Positions 44,229 through 53,561 are shown, numbered from the stretch's first letter. The stretch: 64,000 nt of DNA from Dolichospermum sp. DET69 (GCA_017355425.1 CP070233.1:1032501-1096500); one strand, 5' to 3'. Made by a program: numbers and translations. The notes: generated by a model not told the origin, from the sequence alone.

Positions 44229-47009
44229 ATGCTAAAACTTTTGTTGGGCGATCCCAACGCTCGTAAACTTAAAAAATACCAACCTTACATTACAGAAATT
44301 AACCTCTTAGAGGAAGACATTAAGCCACTGTCTGATGAACAGTTAAAAGCTAAAACCGTCGAGTTTAAACAAAGGTTAGCCAATGGCGAAACACTAGATG
44401 ATATTTTACCTGAAGCCTTTGCTGTTGTTAGAGAATCAGGGCGGCGGGTGCTAGGGTTGCGGCACTTTGATGTTCAATTACAGGGTGGTATAATTCTGCA
44501 TACTGGGCAAATTGCAGAAATGAAAACCGGTGAAGGGAAAACTTTAGTAGCTACTTTACCAAGTTATTTAAATGCCCTGACAGGTAAAGGTGTTCACGTA
44601 ATTACCGTTAATGATTACCTGGCACGTCGGGACGCGGAATGGATGGGTCAGGTACATCGGTTCTTGGGGTTAAGTGTGGGGCTAATTCAGTCCACTATGA
44701 CCCCCAGTGAACGCCAAAAAAACTATCAGTGTGATATTACCTATGTCACCAACAGCGAGATTGGCTTTGATTATCTCCGGGATAATATGTCTACTTCCAT
44801 GGCTGAGGTGGTGCAACGTCCCTTTAATTTCTGTGTTATTGACGAGGTAGACTCGATTTTAGTTGATGAGGCACGGACTCCATTAATTATTTCTGGTCAG
44901 GTGGAAAGACCGACAGAAAAATACTTACAAGCAGCGGAAATTGCGTTTGCGCTCAAAAATGAGGAGCATTACGAAGTTAATGAGAAGGATCGTAACGTTC
45001 TTTTGACGGATGAGGGTTTTGCCGAATCGGAAAATCAGTTGGGTGTAACAGATTTATTTGACCCGGAAGACCCTTGGGCGCATTTTATGTTTAATGCGAT
45101 TAAAGCCAAGGAATTGTTCCTCAAGGATGTGAATTATATTGTCCGCAATGATGAAGTTGTGATTGTGGATGAATTTACAGGTCGGGTATTACCTGGACGA
45201 CGTTGGAGTGATGGTTTACACCAAGCTATTGAAGCCAAGGAACACGTAGAAATTCAGCCAGAAACCCAAACTTTGGCAACAATTACCTATCAAAACTTGT
45301 TTTTGCTTTATCCCAAGTTAGGGGGAATGACAGGAACTGCAAAAACGGAAGAGGTAGAGTTTGAGAAGATATACAAACGGGAAGTGACGATTATTCCCAC
45401 TAATCAGGTTAGAAGACGGGAAGACTTGTCTGATATGGTGTTTAAGACTGAACCAGGTAAGTGGGGAGCGATCGCTAAAGAATGTGCCGAAATGCACGAA
45501 AATGGTAGACCTGTGTTAGTGGGTACAACTAGCGTCGAAAAATCTGAACTTCTTAGCCGACTCCTCAAGGAAATGAACATTCCCCACGAGTTACTGAACG
45601 CTAGACCAGAAAACGTGGAACGGGAAGCGGAAATTATTGCTCAAGCTGGACGCAGTGGTGCTGTAACTATCGCTACCAATATGGCAGGACGGGGTACAGA
45701 TATCATTCTCGGTGGTAACTCTGAGTATATGGCGCGGTTAAAACTCCGGGAATATTTTATGCCCCGCATTGTTAGCCCTGAAGATGATGAATTTGGTGTA
45801 CAACGGGCTTCTGGACTACCTATGGCTGGTAGTGGTGGTGGTCAAGGTTTTGTTCCTGGGAAAAAGGTAAAAACTTGGCGGGCTTCTCCAGAAATTTTCC
45901 CCACCAACTTAAAAAAAGAGACAGAACAGTTGTTGAAAGAATCCGTAGAAGTAGCTGTAAAGGCTTATGGTGAGCGGAGTTTATCAGAACTGGATGCAGA
46001 GGAAAAGGTAGCGGTAGCCGCAGAAAAAGCCCCTACTGATGACCCGGTAATTCAGAAATTGCGGTCAGCCTACCAGCAAGTTAAGCATGAATATGAAGAA
46101 TTTACGACCACTGAACATGATGATGTGGTAGGTAGAGGTGGTTTGCACGTTATTGGTACAGAACGTCACGAATCACGACGGATTGACAACCAGTTGCGCG
46201 GACGGGCGGGCAGACAAGGCGACCCCGGAACGACAAGATTCTTCCTCAGTTTAGAGGATAACCTATTACGCATATTTGGGGGCGATCGCGTTGCGGGCTT
46301 GATGAATGCTTTCCAAGTGGAAGAAGATATGCCCATTGAGTCGGGGATGTTAACCCGCAGTTTGGAAGGCGCACAGAAGAAGGTAGAAACCTATTACTAC
46401 GACATCCGTAAACAGGTGTTTGAGTATGACGAGGTGATGAATAACCAACGTCGGGCTATCTATGCAGAACGTCGCCGGGTGTTGGAAGGTCAAGACTTGA
46501 AGGAACAGGTAATTAAATACGCGGAAAAAACGATGGACGACATCGTTGATTATTACATTAACCCTGATTTACCTTCGGAAGAATGGGAGTTAGAAAAGTT
46601 GGTGGATAAGGTGAAGGAGTTTGTTTACCTGTTGGCTGATATGCAGTCTGTCCAGTTGGAGGACATGGTAATGATGGAGATTAAAGCTTTCCTCCATGAA
46701 CAAGCGCGAATTGCCTACGATATGAAGGAAGCGCAAATTGACCAAATTCAACCGGGTTTAATGCGTCAAGCGGAACGGTTCTTTATTCTCCAACGCATAG
46801 ATACTTTGTGGCGGGAACATTTGCAACAAATGGATGCTTTGCGTGAGTCGGTTGGTTTGCGTGGTTATGGTCAAAAGGACCCGCTGATTGAGTATAAGAG
46901 TGAGGGTTATGAGTTGTTCCTGGATATGATGGTGAATATCCGCCGTGATGTGGTTTATTCTCTGTTTATGTTCCAGCCTCAAGCGCAGCAAACTGCTGAG
47001 ATGGTTTAA
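44229..47009 (+). CDS. secA: Preprotein translocase ATPase SecA
   Basis: 926 residues. Motor of the Sec pathway at the plasma and thylakoid membranes. Walker A GEGKT at 101-105, Walker B DEVD in [20 protein letters not shown], preprotein cross-linking region, motif [14 protein letters not shown], and [29 protein letters not shown]. An insert about 520-620 ([20 protein letters not shown]) is a cyanobacterial trait. The C-terminus ends at QAQQTAEMV without the zinc-binding tail, also normal for cyanobacteria. ATG at 44229, strong downstream terminator. Confidence 0.98.
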   Translation: MLKLLLGDPNARKLKKYQPYITEINLLEEDIKPLSDEQLKAKTVEFKQRLANGETLDDILPEAFAVVRESGRRVLGLRHFDVQLQGGIILHTGQIAEMKTGEGKTLVATLPSYLNALTGKGVHVITVNDYLARRDAEWMGQVHRFLGLSVGLIQSTMTPSERQKNYQCDITYVTNSEIGFDYLRDNMSTSMAEVVQRPFNFCVIDEVDSILVDEARTPLIISGQVERPTEKYLQAAEIAFALKNEEHYEVNEKDRNVLLTDEGFAESENQLGVTDLFDPEDPWAHFMFNAIKAKELFLKDVNYIVRNDEVVIVDEFTGRVLPGRRWSDGLHQAIEAKEHVEIQPETQTLATITYQNLFLLYPKLGGMTGTAKTEEVEFEKIYKREVTIIPTNQVRRREDLSDMVFKTEPGKWGAIAKECAEMHENGRPVLVGTTSVEKSELLSRLLKEMNIPHELLNARPENVEREAEIIAQAGRSGAVTIATNMAGRGTDIILGGNSEYMARLKLREYFMPRIVSPEDDEFGVQRASGLPMAGSGGGQGFVPGKKVKTWRASPEIFPTNLKKETEQLLKESVEVAVKAYGERSLSELDAEEKVAVAAEKAPTDDPVIQKLRSAYQQVKHEYEEFTTTEHDDVVGRGGLHVIGTERHESRRIDNQLRGRAGRQGDPGTTRFFLSLEDNLLRIFGGDRVAGLMNAFQVEEDMPIESGMLTRSLEGAQKKVETYYYDIRKQVFEYDEVMNNQRRAIYAERRRVLEGQDLKEQVIKYAEKTMDDIVDYYINPDLPSEEWELEKLVDKVKEFVYLLADMQSVQLEDMVMMEIKAFLHEQARIAYDMKEAQIDQIQPGLMRQAERFFILQRIDTLWREHLQQMDALRESVGLRGYGQKDPLIEYKSEGYELFLDMMVNIRRDVVYSLFMFQPQAQQTAEMV

Positions 47010-47026
47010 GGATTTTTTCTCGCTAC

Positions 47027-47060
47027 AGACGCAGAGAGGGTTTTCTGCGTCTTTGTTTTA
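47027..47060 (+). terminator. Terminator of secA
   Basis: Perfect stem AGACGCAGA/TCTGCGTCT with an 8-nt loop and TTTGTTTTA tail, 18 bp after the stop codon. Confidence 0.9.
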
Positions 47061-47089
47061 TGTTCATGAAAAGCTCACCCAATCTCTCT

Positions 47090-47281
47090 TAGAGGATGTT
47101 TGAAAAGTTTTTAATGTATAAATAAACCCCTCTTGTAAACCTCTCCCCGAAGCGGGGAGAGGCTTTGAAACCCCCCTTCCCAGCCTTCGGCACGCTGCGC
47201 TAACGTAGGGAAGGGGGGCAGGGGGGTTAGGTTTTTGGAGATTATCGGTTTCATCTAATACTTTTCAAACAACCTCTTAGA
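47090..47281. mobile_element. Miniature inverted-repeat element, family E
   Basis: TAGAGGATGTTTGAAAAGT on the left and ACTTTTCAAACAACCTCTTA on the right are inverted with one mismatch and one gap. The interior contains hairpins CTCTCCCCGAAGCGGGGAGAG and CCCCCCTTCCC/GGGAAGGGGGG, the latter with GCGCTAACG-type text in its loop. No coding capacity. Confidence 0.65.
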
Positions 47282-47348
47282 GATCCCGTAGGGTAGGCGC
47301 AAAGGAAGAAAGATATTTGAGTTAGGATAAGAGGAAAGGGGATATTTT

Positions 47349-47591
47349 ATGATTTATCTTTCTGCTACTGAAGTTAAACAAAATTTTGCCGAATTTTTAG
47401 ATCAAGCTCAGAAAGAACCTGTTACTATTCAAGGTCAAGAGCAAGATTTAGTGGTTGTGCTGTCTGTTGTGGAATATCAAAAAATTAAGGGGTTATTAAA
47501 GGCAGAGTTTCAGCATTTTTGTGATCAAGTTGGGAAAGCTGCTGAAGCTAAAGATATGACTGAAGAAATGCTTAATGAGATTCTTAAATGA
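47349..47591 (+). CDS. Phd/YefM-type antitoxin
   Basis: 80 residues: MIYLSATEVKQNFAEFLDQAQKEPVTIQGQEQDLVVVLSVVEYQK, a Phd/YefM DNA-binding fold with a short helical tail. GAGGAAAGG lies 8 nt upstream. The stop overlaps the start of the next gene by 4 bp. No toxin of the usual RelE/Doc/PIN kind follows directly; instead a second antitoxin-like gene comes next, so it may regulate a three-gene operon. Confidence 0.82.
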   Translation: MIYLSATEVKQNFAEFLDQAQKEPVTIQGQEQDLVVVLSVVEYQKIKGLLKAEFQHFCDQVGKAAEAKDMTEEMLNEILK

Positions 47592-47839
47592 GTAAATTTG
47601 TGAGTTCGATTAATTTACAATTATCACCTGATTCTTTAAGTCAGGGTGAGTCGGCTATTCGTCAGGATTTAGCTTTACAGTTATATGCACAGAATATTTT
47701 TACTTTTGGTCAAGCGCGACGTTTGGCTAATTTATCTGTTTGGGAATTTCAGCAGCTTTTAGGACAAAGGAAAATTGAACGACATTATAATGAATTTGAT
47801 TTATTGGAAGATGTTAAGACTATTCAAGAAGGTTTTTAA
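47588..47839 (+). CDS. UPF0175 family antitoxin-like protein
   Basis: 83 residues with the UPF0175 pattern QDLALQLYAQNIFTFGQARRLANLSVWEFQQLLGQRKI and the ending ERHYNEFDLLEDVKTI. This family is a helix-turn-helix-like partner of DUF3368 PIN proteins. Overlaps the upstream Phd gene by 4 bp and is 5 bp from the PIN gene. It probably is the direct antitoxin. Confidence 0.85.
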   Translation: MSKFVSSINLQLSPDSLSQGESAIRQDLALQLYAQNIFTFGQARRLANLSVWEFQQLLGQRKIERHYNEFDLLEDVKTIQEGF

Positions 47840-47844
47840 TAATT

Positions 47845-48330
47845 GTGACTGTTATTTGTAATGCTACACCTCTAATTAACTTTGCTGCTATCAATCGTCT
47901 AGATATTTTGAAGGAGGTGTTTGGACAAGTTATAATTCCCCAAGCTGTTTATGATGAAACAACAGTTTCAGGATTTTTTTGGTCACAATTTATTTTACAA
48001 GCAGTTACTTCTGAATGGCTACAAGTTCGCACTATCTCAAATATAGACCCTATTATTTCCCCCGAACTAGATGATGGAGAACGAGAAGCTATTGCTTTAA
48101 CTCTTGAAATGGGTATACATAAAATTCTCTTAGATGAACGGGATGCTCGTAAAGTAGCTCAAAGTATAGGATTACGATTAATTGGTACTCTTGGTATTCT
48201 TTTATTAGCCAAAGAAAAACATATTATTCCTGAAATAAAACCGTTACTTGATGCGATGATTGATGTGGCTCAATATTGGGTAAATCAGAATCTGTATGAA
48301 CAAGTTCTAAGGCAGACAGGAGAGCTATAA
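47845..48330 (+). CDS. DUF3368 PIN-like toxin
   Basis: 161 residues, PIN-fold RNase of the DUF3368 class: ICNATPLINFAAINRLDIL (Asn/Asp position), VYDETTVSG, LDDGEREAIALTLEMG, ILLDERDARKVAQSIGLRLIGTLGILLLAK. GTG start at 47845. Toxin of the three-gene operon. The first acidic residue is Asn6-Ala-Thr rather than Asp, usual for this class. Confidence 0.85.
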   Translation: MTVICNATPLINFAAINRLDILKEVFGQVIIPQAVYDETTVSGFFWSQFILQAVTSEWLQVRTISNIDPIISPELDDGEREAIALTLEMGIHKILLDERDARKVAQSIGLRLIGTLGILLLAKEKHIIPEIKPLLDAMIDVAQYWVNQNLYEQVLRQTGEL

Positions 48331-48374
48331 AATAATAATATCAAGATTAACTAAATAAACATCAAATCTGTTAA

Positions 48375-48635
48375 TTACCATTGCCATTCAGCTTTATCCC
48401 ATTCTGTTGTATTGATCTTATCTAATAGGACATCATCTTGTTTTTCTGCCATTTCTGTAAATGCTTTTTCCCAACCTTTTCTTATTTGTGTAACTGGGCG
48501 AATAATCAGATGATTTCCTTTAACTTCTATTTCTACTTCTGAGTTAATTCCGCTTTGTTCTAATAGGGTTTTGGGAATGCGTAAACCTTGAGAATTGCCG
48601 ATTTTGACTATTCGGGTTTTAATTGCTTTACCCAT
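48375..48635 (-). CDS. MazE/AbrB-type antitoxin, orphan
   Basis: 86 residues: KAIKTRIVKIGNSQGLRIPKTLLEQSG then EVEIEVKGNHLIIRP is the AbrB/MazE swapped-hairpin DNA-binding domain. The tail (KAEWQW) should contact a toxin. No mazF-like gene lies beside it, so either it is orphaned or acts as a regulator. ATG at 48635. Confidence 0.85.
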   Translation of the reverse strand: MGKAIKTRIVKIGNSQGLRIPKTLLEQSGINSEVEIEVKGNHLIIRPVTQIRKGWEKAFTEMAEKQDDVLLDKINTTEWDKAEWQW

Positions 48636-48830
48636 TTTATTTTTTGGGGATAGTTTGGTAGTTACATTGTAATTACAAGAATAGGAATAGTCAAGTATAC
48701 GGGTATAAGTGATGGTATAAAACTCAGAAATGGGTTAAGATTTTATTAATCTTCTAGACGTGGAAATACGGAGAGTTTTTTGGCTGTTTATGTTATACTA
48801 CTTTCAAAAACTACCTTATCTAATCAAATA

Positions 48831-49493
48831 ATGGAAATTATACTCAGCACTAACCAACGATTGTTGTATGAAAAAATAATAACTAGAAAAGTATTGCGGT
48901 CAATTAAATTTCTTATAAACAAGAGGGATAGGATAAATACCATCAGCGATATATATGATTTTGTGGACAATATAACCAACCATCCAACACAGGATTTAAA
49001 GGCATTTGAAGTTAATCTTAACCTTGTCAGTTTGAAAATAGCAGAAATTTTGTGGATCAAAGAAATCTTTATTAGCAGAAATATTATTGAATCATTATTA
49101 TTTTCATTAATCAAAGATCCTCATGTTAATAATCCTATTGAAAAATTTTTGTACCTCATTGAAGATTATGGTTTACATAGACCAGGACTTGTTATTTATC
49201 CTATTCATTCATTTGGTATACTCGGTTTAGGTTATGCTCGTTTTTTCACAAAAAGTAAAGCATATTTTTTATTGGAGGATGCAGGTATAGCAATTACGCC
49301 TCAGTCAAATTCTAAAGAAGTTGTTTATTCATTACTAGAAGAAATTCCCTTTAAAATGGGAATTCAAGAAAAAGTGCCTATAGATTCCATAGAACATTAT
49401 ACAAGAAGTCGTTCTCTAGGATGGTTAACTAACAATCCATTGTTATTTGTCAGGGTGAACATTTTTAAGGGAGGATACTATGAAAATCAGTGA
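48831..49493 (+). CDS. Hypothetical protein, unknown
   Basis: 220 residues from ATG 48831 (the frame is open to a TTG at 48780). No motif recognised. Mostly alpha-helical by composition, very AT-rich codons, no signal peptide or clear membrane segment, though LHRPGLVIYPIHSFGILGLG in the middle is hydrophobic. The C-terminus (SRSLGWLTNNPLLFVRVNIF) is not suggestive. Lies alone between orphan antitoxin genes, so an accessory origin is likely. Confidence 0.5.
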   Translation: MEIILSTNQRLLYEKIITRKVLRSIKFLINKRDRINTISDIYDFVDNITNHPTQDLKAFEVNLNLVSLKIAEILWIKEIFISRNIIESLLFSLIKDPHVNNPIEKFLYLIEDYGLHRPGLVIYPIHSFGILGLGYARFFTKSKAYFLLEDAGIAITPQSNSKEVVYSLLEEIPFKMGIQEKVPIDSIEHYTRSRSLGWLTNNPLLFVRVNIFKGGYYENQ

Positions 49494-49628
49494 TTATAAA
49501 CTAGATATATTATAATTAAATTATCAGTCAAGAGTCCTGACTTTTTCAAATCATGTTAGCAATGTCTACCCTTGACTGACTTTTATTTTCCAATAACATA
49601 GTATTTAACAATGCTAGGAAAAAATATT

Positions 49629-49826
49629 ATGACTACATCTATTGCTGACCAAGTTATTGAACAATTAAAAATCATGCCTCAAGACTTGCAATATCAAGTC
49701 CTAGAATTTGCCCGCAATTTGACAAGTTCAAAAATCAAAGGTGTTCCCGGTAAACAATTACTGCGTTTTGCAGGTTCAATACCCAAAGAAGACTTACAGC
49801 TAATGAGTGAAGCAATAGAAGATTAA
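49629..49826 (+). CDS. DUF2281-like antitoxin, orphan
   Basis: 65 residues from ATG 49629 (frame open to 49611): TTSIADQVIEQLKIMPQDLQYQVLEFARNL, the DUF2281/VapB-like pattern of antitoxins that precede PIN toxins. No PIN gene follows; the next gene is on the other strand. Probably a survivor of a lost TA pair. Confidence 0.72.
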   Translation: MTTSIADQVIEQLKIMPQDLQYQVLEFARNLTSSKIKGVPGKQLLRFAGSIPKEDLQLMSEAIED

Positions 49827-49835
49827 TCAATAAAC

Positions 49836-50966
49836 TTATCCCACCAAAACTGGTGATTTATACAGTTCAAATATTGATTGACTATCAGGTGAATTCCTGA
49901 TTTCATCTATCATAAATTCAATCATCGTTTTAGCAATTGAGCATTGCAAAATACCCGCAGAATCGTAAACTCTCTCACTAGGAATTGCTTCAGTAATTGC
50001 AATCTGATTGCACTTGCGATCAAATTGACAACTGCGACAAACTTCTCCTCTTTGTATCCGATTATTGGTAACATTGGCAAAAGCCAGAGATTGAAAAATT
50101 TCGCTCACTGTTTGTTGAAAAATATTACCCATTAAACCTTCTGGTAAATAAGCATCACCATGAGGATAAACATCACCATTAGTATTCACAATCCAAGCCC
50201 AATCATGAATGTAGGGATTATAAATGTCAATTGTAGAGTTGACTAAATATCTCACTGCTGCTTGAAAATACTCATTAAGTGGTTGCACAGTAATATTAGA
50301 AATTTGGTTAAATTGAGCTTTTGCAACTAGTTTCAAAGCATTAATTGTTTGCTGATAAGTTAATAATAAATGACTCATTCTTGCAGGAACAATTTCCCGA
50401 CTGCTATGAATAGGTAAAATTCGATAATCTATTCCTAATTCATTATAAAACTGATAAGTTTGCACTGCTTTATCTACATTTAGCGCGTGCAGAACAGAAA
50501 TTCCACCAACGGGAATTTTTCGATCTAATAAAATTTGTAAATTATCTAAAACCTGATCTTGAGAAACTTTACCAGCAATATCAAGTCGCTGTTCTCCAAA
50601 TACATCTAAGGAAAATCCTAGATGTATTTCTAGTTCTTCCAATAAATCTAAGGTTTTAGAGGATATTTTAAATAAATTACTCTGAACAGTAGTTCTCGTA
50701 TCAATCCCATTATTAGTAAAATATTTATCTCTGAGTTGACAAATTGCTCGAAGGTAATTATGGGGTAATAAAAGTGCTTCACCTCCATGAAAAATGAGAG
50801 ATAAGGGAAAGTTTTTTTGTTGCTTAATTATATAAGCTGCCATATTTTTGAAAAAAAACTCTATTTCCTCTAAAGACATCCGATCTTTATTTGCTAGTTC
50901 ATCATATTCATAGCAATATGTACATCTTAAATTACATAATTTGCTCAATTTCATAATTAGGTGCAT
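49836..50966 (-). CDS. Radical SAM/SPASM peptide maturase, GrrM/OscB-like
   Basis: 376 residues. Radical SAM cluster CX3CX2C at Cys11, Cys15, Cys18 (LCNLRCTYCYE), then SLIFHGGEALLL and the TIM-barrel body. The C-terminus carries a SPASM domain (GEVCRSCQFDRKCNQ ... LQCSIAK) for auxiliary clusters. The gene directly upstream on the same strand encodes a protein with Trp-X-Asp/Gln and Phe-X-Asn motifs, the substrate pattern of three-residue cyclophane enzymes such as GrrM/OscB in cyanobacteria. I infer it crosslinks aromatic side chains there. ATG 50966 has AAGGAA 8 nt upstream. The radical SAM family is certain, the specific subclass is inference. Confidence 0.82.
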   Translation of the reverse strand: MHLIMKLSKLCNLRCTYCYEYDELANKDRMSLEEIEFFFKNMAAYIIKQQKNFPLSLIFHGGEALLLPHNYLRAICQLRDKYFTNNGIDTRTTVQSNLFKISSKTLDLLEELEIHLGFSLDVFGEQRLDIAGKVSQDQVLDNLQILLDRKIPVGGISVLHALNVDKAVQTYQFYNELGIDYRILPIHSSREIVPARMSHLLLTYQQTINALKLVAKAQFNQISNITVQPLNEYFQAAVRYLVNSTIDIYNPYIHDWAWIVNTNGDVYPHGDAYLPEGLMGNIFQQTVSEIFQSLAFANVTNNRIQRGEVCRSCQFDRKCNQIAITEAIPSERVYDSAGILQCSIAKTMIEFMIDEIRNSPDSQSIFELYKSPVLVG

Positions 50967-51017
50967 TATTTTAAATTCCTTAATTTCGTAATATATAGTG
51001 GGTTTTATATAATCGTT

Positions 51018-51045
51018 ATAGAGACATTATAGGGAACGTCTCTAC
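51018..51045. promoter_or_regulatory. Hairpin between precursor and maturase genes
   Basis: TAGAGAC/GTCTCTA arms with a 12-nt loop lie between the two genes (gap 87 bp). It is a diverged member of the GTAGAGACGTTCC palindrome family at 9407-9434. In this position it could lower maturase expression relative to precursor, as often seen in RiPP operons. Confidence 0.5.
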
Positions 51046-51053
51046 ATAATTTT

Positions 51054-51707
51054 TTATCGTTGAATTTGTTGAATTTGTTGAAGTTTTAGTTCTTGTTGAT
51101 TAATCTTTTGTAAGGTGTCACGCACTACTGAATTAGGTAAGGTACGTTGCACATTAGTAAATCTAGAATCTATTGCACTACCGCGTGACCAATCTTTCCA
51201 ACCTCCTTGGTCTGTCCATGAAGATTGATCCCATGAACCATCAGCAGCAGCAGGATTTTTCTTCCCTAAATCAAATATAGCCTGATTGATGACTTTGCCT
51301 TGAGCGACTTCAATAATTAAATTGTTGGAAAGTTTGTATTGACCATCAGGTGCAATTGTTTTTTTGCCATTTTTATCAACAACAAATATCTGTTTACTAT
51401 CAATTAGAATTGTTTCTGCACCTAATTGATTAGCTAATTTTTGATCTTTAACAACAATCAAATCATATTGCTTAGTTGTACGCAATTGACGGATTTGTCT
51501 CAATTTTACGGAATTTTGGGCTATTGGATTGGGACTTGCTGACGCTACGGGAATTAAGTATTGATCTAAGCTGCTTAATAGTTGGTTTGCTAAACCACTT
51601 TGAGTAGTTAATGGGATAAAAGCAGTTAAAATTAGGGCTGTTTGTCCTAATTTTTGTCTAGTTATATGGTGATCTTTTTTGTTGCTATTATTATCTTGAA
51701 TAGACAT
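51054..51707 (-). CDS. Candidate cyclophane-type RiPP precursor with long leader
   Basis: 217 residues from ATG 51707, chosen because a clear GAGGAG lies 7 nt upstream; the frame is open 50 codons more. Residues 18-42 are a hydrophobic signal-like segment (LGQTALILTAFIPLTT). Residues about 60-150 are a mixed alpha/beta region of unknown fold. Residues 156-185 hold the suspected core: Trp159-Asp-Gln, Trp164-Thr-Asp, Trp170-Lys-Asp, and Phe183-Thr-Asn, each aromatic-X-Asp/Asn/Gln, spaced by Gly/Ser. Such tripeptides are crosslinked by three-residue cyclophane-forming radical SAM enzymes. Known GrrA/OscA precursors are about 90-120 residues and Gly-rich, so this longer form is unusual. A Gln-rich tail follows (residues 190-217). 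Next gene is the maturase. Confidence 0.65.
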   Translation of the reverse strand: MSIQDNNSNKKDHHITRQKLGQTALILTAFIPLTTQSGLANQLLSSLDQYLIPVASASPNPIAQNSVKLRQIRQLRTTKQYDLIVVKDQKLANQLGAETILIDSKQIFVVDKNGKKTIAPDGQYKLSNNLIIEVAQGKVINQAIFDLGKKNPAAADGSWDQSSWTDQGGWKDWSRGSAIDSRFTNVQRTLPNSVVRDTLQKINQQELKLQQIQQIQR

Positions 51708-52143
51708 GGTATATCTCCTCAGTGTGTTAAAGTAAATACAAGGATAAAAGAGATCAATGAAAATACTAAATTCAGAAATTATGAACTGTTTTACATCTAT
51801 TATCAGCACAAAATATTCGTATTCACAGATATATTCATGCTGAAAATAGCCGTACAAAAATACAGCGTTTACGTAAGATTCAAGTCAACTTGATACTAAG
51901 AAAATGCTTATGCAGTAGGGGTTTTGCTAAACCTTGGTGACAGGACTAGTGGACTTTTGAAAAAGTTCCCATGTAAAAGTTAAAATGGTTTTTGAACCGG
52001 GTTAAAAAAGTTAAGTATGACTATACTATGGCAAAAATCACTCTAAAAGTATCAGAGAAACTATCTCAACCACTAGCAGAAATAGATAATAAACGGATTA
52101 AATATTGAATTATGATGATTAAAGCCAGTAAAAATAAATAAGT
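51708..52143. other. Intergenic with antitoxin-like micro-ORF
   Basis: A possible 26-codon remnant at 52028-52108 reads MAKITLKVSEKLSQPLAEID, the start of a DNA-binding antitoxin-like protein, then stops. The rest has no gene. The precursor promoter lies on the minus strand between 51720 and 51850. Confidence 0.4.
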
Positions 52144-52914
52144 ATGACAGAAAATATTGATATAAAAGCCAGTTGTAACAACGTAATTATAGTATTGGTA
52201 GAACCAGCCGGTCCATTGAATGTCGGTTCAGTGGCCAGAGTTATGAAAAATTTTGGCTTATCTAAATTAATATTAGTCAATCCTCAATGCGATCGCTCAT
52301 CTTCTGATGCTATAAAAATGGCAGTTCATGGCAAAGACATTTTAGAATCTGCGGTCATAGTAAACACATTACCAGAAGCATTGCAGGGGTGTGTCCGGGC
52401 CATTGCTACCTTTGGCCGTGAATACAGTGGACAAAAACCCCTAGAAACACCCCGCATGGCTTTACCCTGGTTATTAGCAGAAACCCAAAAGCCCGTAGCT
52501 TTAATTTTTGGTAGGGAAGATAGAGGATTAACCAATGAAGAATTAAATTATGCCCACAAATTAGTTTTTATTCCCACCAATCCAGAATATCCATCTTTGA
52601 ATTTAGCGACTGCGGTTTCTATTTGTTGTTATGAATTGTCACAATCTACGGATTTATTTATAGATAAAAATATACCTGCTTCAGAAGTTGCTCCTTTAGA
52701 TGCTATGGAAGCTTATTATCAACAATTGGAATCTCTATTGCTTTCCATTGGTTATCTTTATCCCCATACCGCAGCTAGTCGCATGGAAAAGTTTCGCCAC
52801 CTGTATAATCGGGCTTATTTACAAACTGATGAAGTAGGAATGTTACGAGGGATTTTACGGCAGGTAGAATGGGCAATTAATAGGCAAAAACCTGAAAAGG
52901 GTGATCATAGCTAG
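52144..52914 (+). CDS. trmJ: tRNA (cytidine/uridine-2'-O-)-methyltransferase TrmJ
   Basis: SPOUT-class methyltransferase, 256 residues. The N-terminal IIVLVEPAGPLNVGSVARVMKNFGL (motif 1), VALIFGREDRGLTNEEL (motif 2) and IPTNPEYPSLNLATAVSICCYEL (motif 3) are intact. The C-terminal helical part is that of TrmJ, which methylates ribose 32 of tRNAs. The tRNA-Met gene lies 13 bp beyond the stop on the other strand. ATG at 52144 follows an AT-rich leader. Confidence 0.92.
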   Translation: MTENIDIKASCNNVIIVLVEPAGPLNVGSVARVMKNFGLSKLILVNPQCDRSSSDAIKMAVHGKDILESAVIVNTLPEALQGCVRAIATFGREYSGQKPLETPRMALPWLLAETQKPVALIFGREDRGLTNEELNYAHKLVFIPTNPEYPSLNLATAVSICCYELSQSTDLFIDKNIPASEVAPLDAMEAYYQQLESLLLSIGYLYPHTAASRMEKFRHLYNRAYLQTDEVGMLRGILRQVEWAINRQKPEKGDHS

Positions 52915-52926
52915 AATTTGGCAAAG

Positions 52927-52999
52927 TGCGCCCTGCTGGAATCGAACCAGCCTGAAGACGAATTATGAGTTCGTTGCCTCCCCAATCGGCCAAAGGCGC
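52927..52999 (-). tRNA. tRNA-Met (CAU)
   Basis: The minus strand folds as a full cloverleaf: acceptor GCGCCTT/AGGGCGC (one G-U), D-stem GCC/GGC with loop GATTGGGGA, anticodon stem ACGAA/TTCGT with loop CTCATAA, and T-stem GCTGG/CCAGC with loop TTCGATT. Anticodon CAT; A at the discriminator position (52927); CCA is not encoded. The loop matches elongator tRNA-Met of plastids and cyanobacteria rather than tRNA-Ile(CAU) or initiator. Confidence 0.93.
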
Positions 53000-53242
53000 T
53001 TATTTACTTGGATTTTAACCTTGTATTTCCAGTTTAGTCATTGATTTATGACTTTACTTTAACTACAGTACACTATTGTACCATAATTTGGCAACCTATA
53101 AACAATTATCAAGAACATTTCTAGAACTTTATCCCCTATCACGGGTATGGGTGGTAAATTTTGCTAGGATTAACAAGGCCAAATTCAAAAATCCCTAGTA
53201 GCATATATAGTAACTAAATCTAAATTTCTATTCCCTAGTCAC

Positions 53243-53541
53243 TGACTCAACCCTAAAGGGATTGAGCTTGCAAAGAACAAACTTTGCAACGTAAGCAGCG
53301 ACTAGCTCACTGAGACTAATCCTGATACGCACTTCCAAATACTTCCCCAGTTTGGATTATCTGCAAGGCTGTTTGTTCAGTCGTTGGTTAAAGACAAGAC
53401 ATTTTGGATTAGTTGGGCGAGGGGACTTAAACGGGTTTGCTGATTCCTGGGATTATATCCATTCAAAAATCAGCATTTAAATACCACAGTGAATAAATTC
53501 ACTCGTGTTGCTTCCCTCTCAGAGCTAAAGCCACTGAGTTT
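53243..53541 (+). mobile_element. Noncoding IS200/605-type element with structured RNA (HEARO-like)
   Basis: About 300 bp, no coding frame. Left hairpin CTCAACCCTAAAGGGATTGAG (53246-53266) and right hairpin CTCAGAGCTAAAGCCACTGAG (53518-53538); the latter shares the CTCAG...CTAAAG...CTGAG layout of the TnpB element ends at 18 kb. Inside, further pairings fit a conserved RNA: GCAAAG/CTTTGC (53270/53282), ACTAATCC/GGATTAGT (53315/53406), GCTGATT/AATCAGC (53439/53468). Size, shape and host suggest a HEARO/omega-RNA element without its IscB or TnpB gene. Not verified by covariance search. Confidence 0.6.
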
Positions 53542-53561
53542 CCCACATACCGCGAGGTCTT

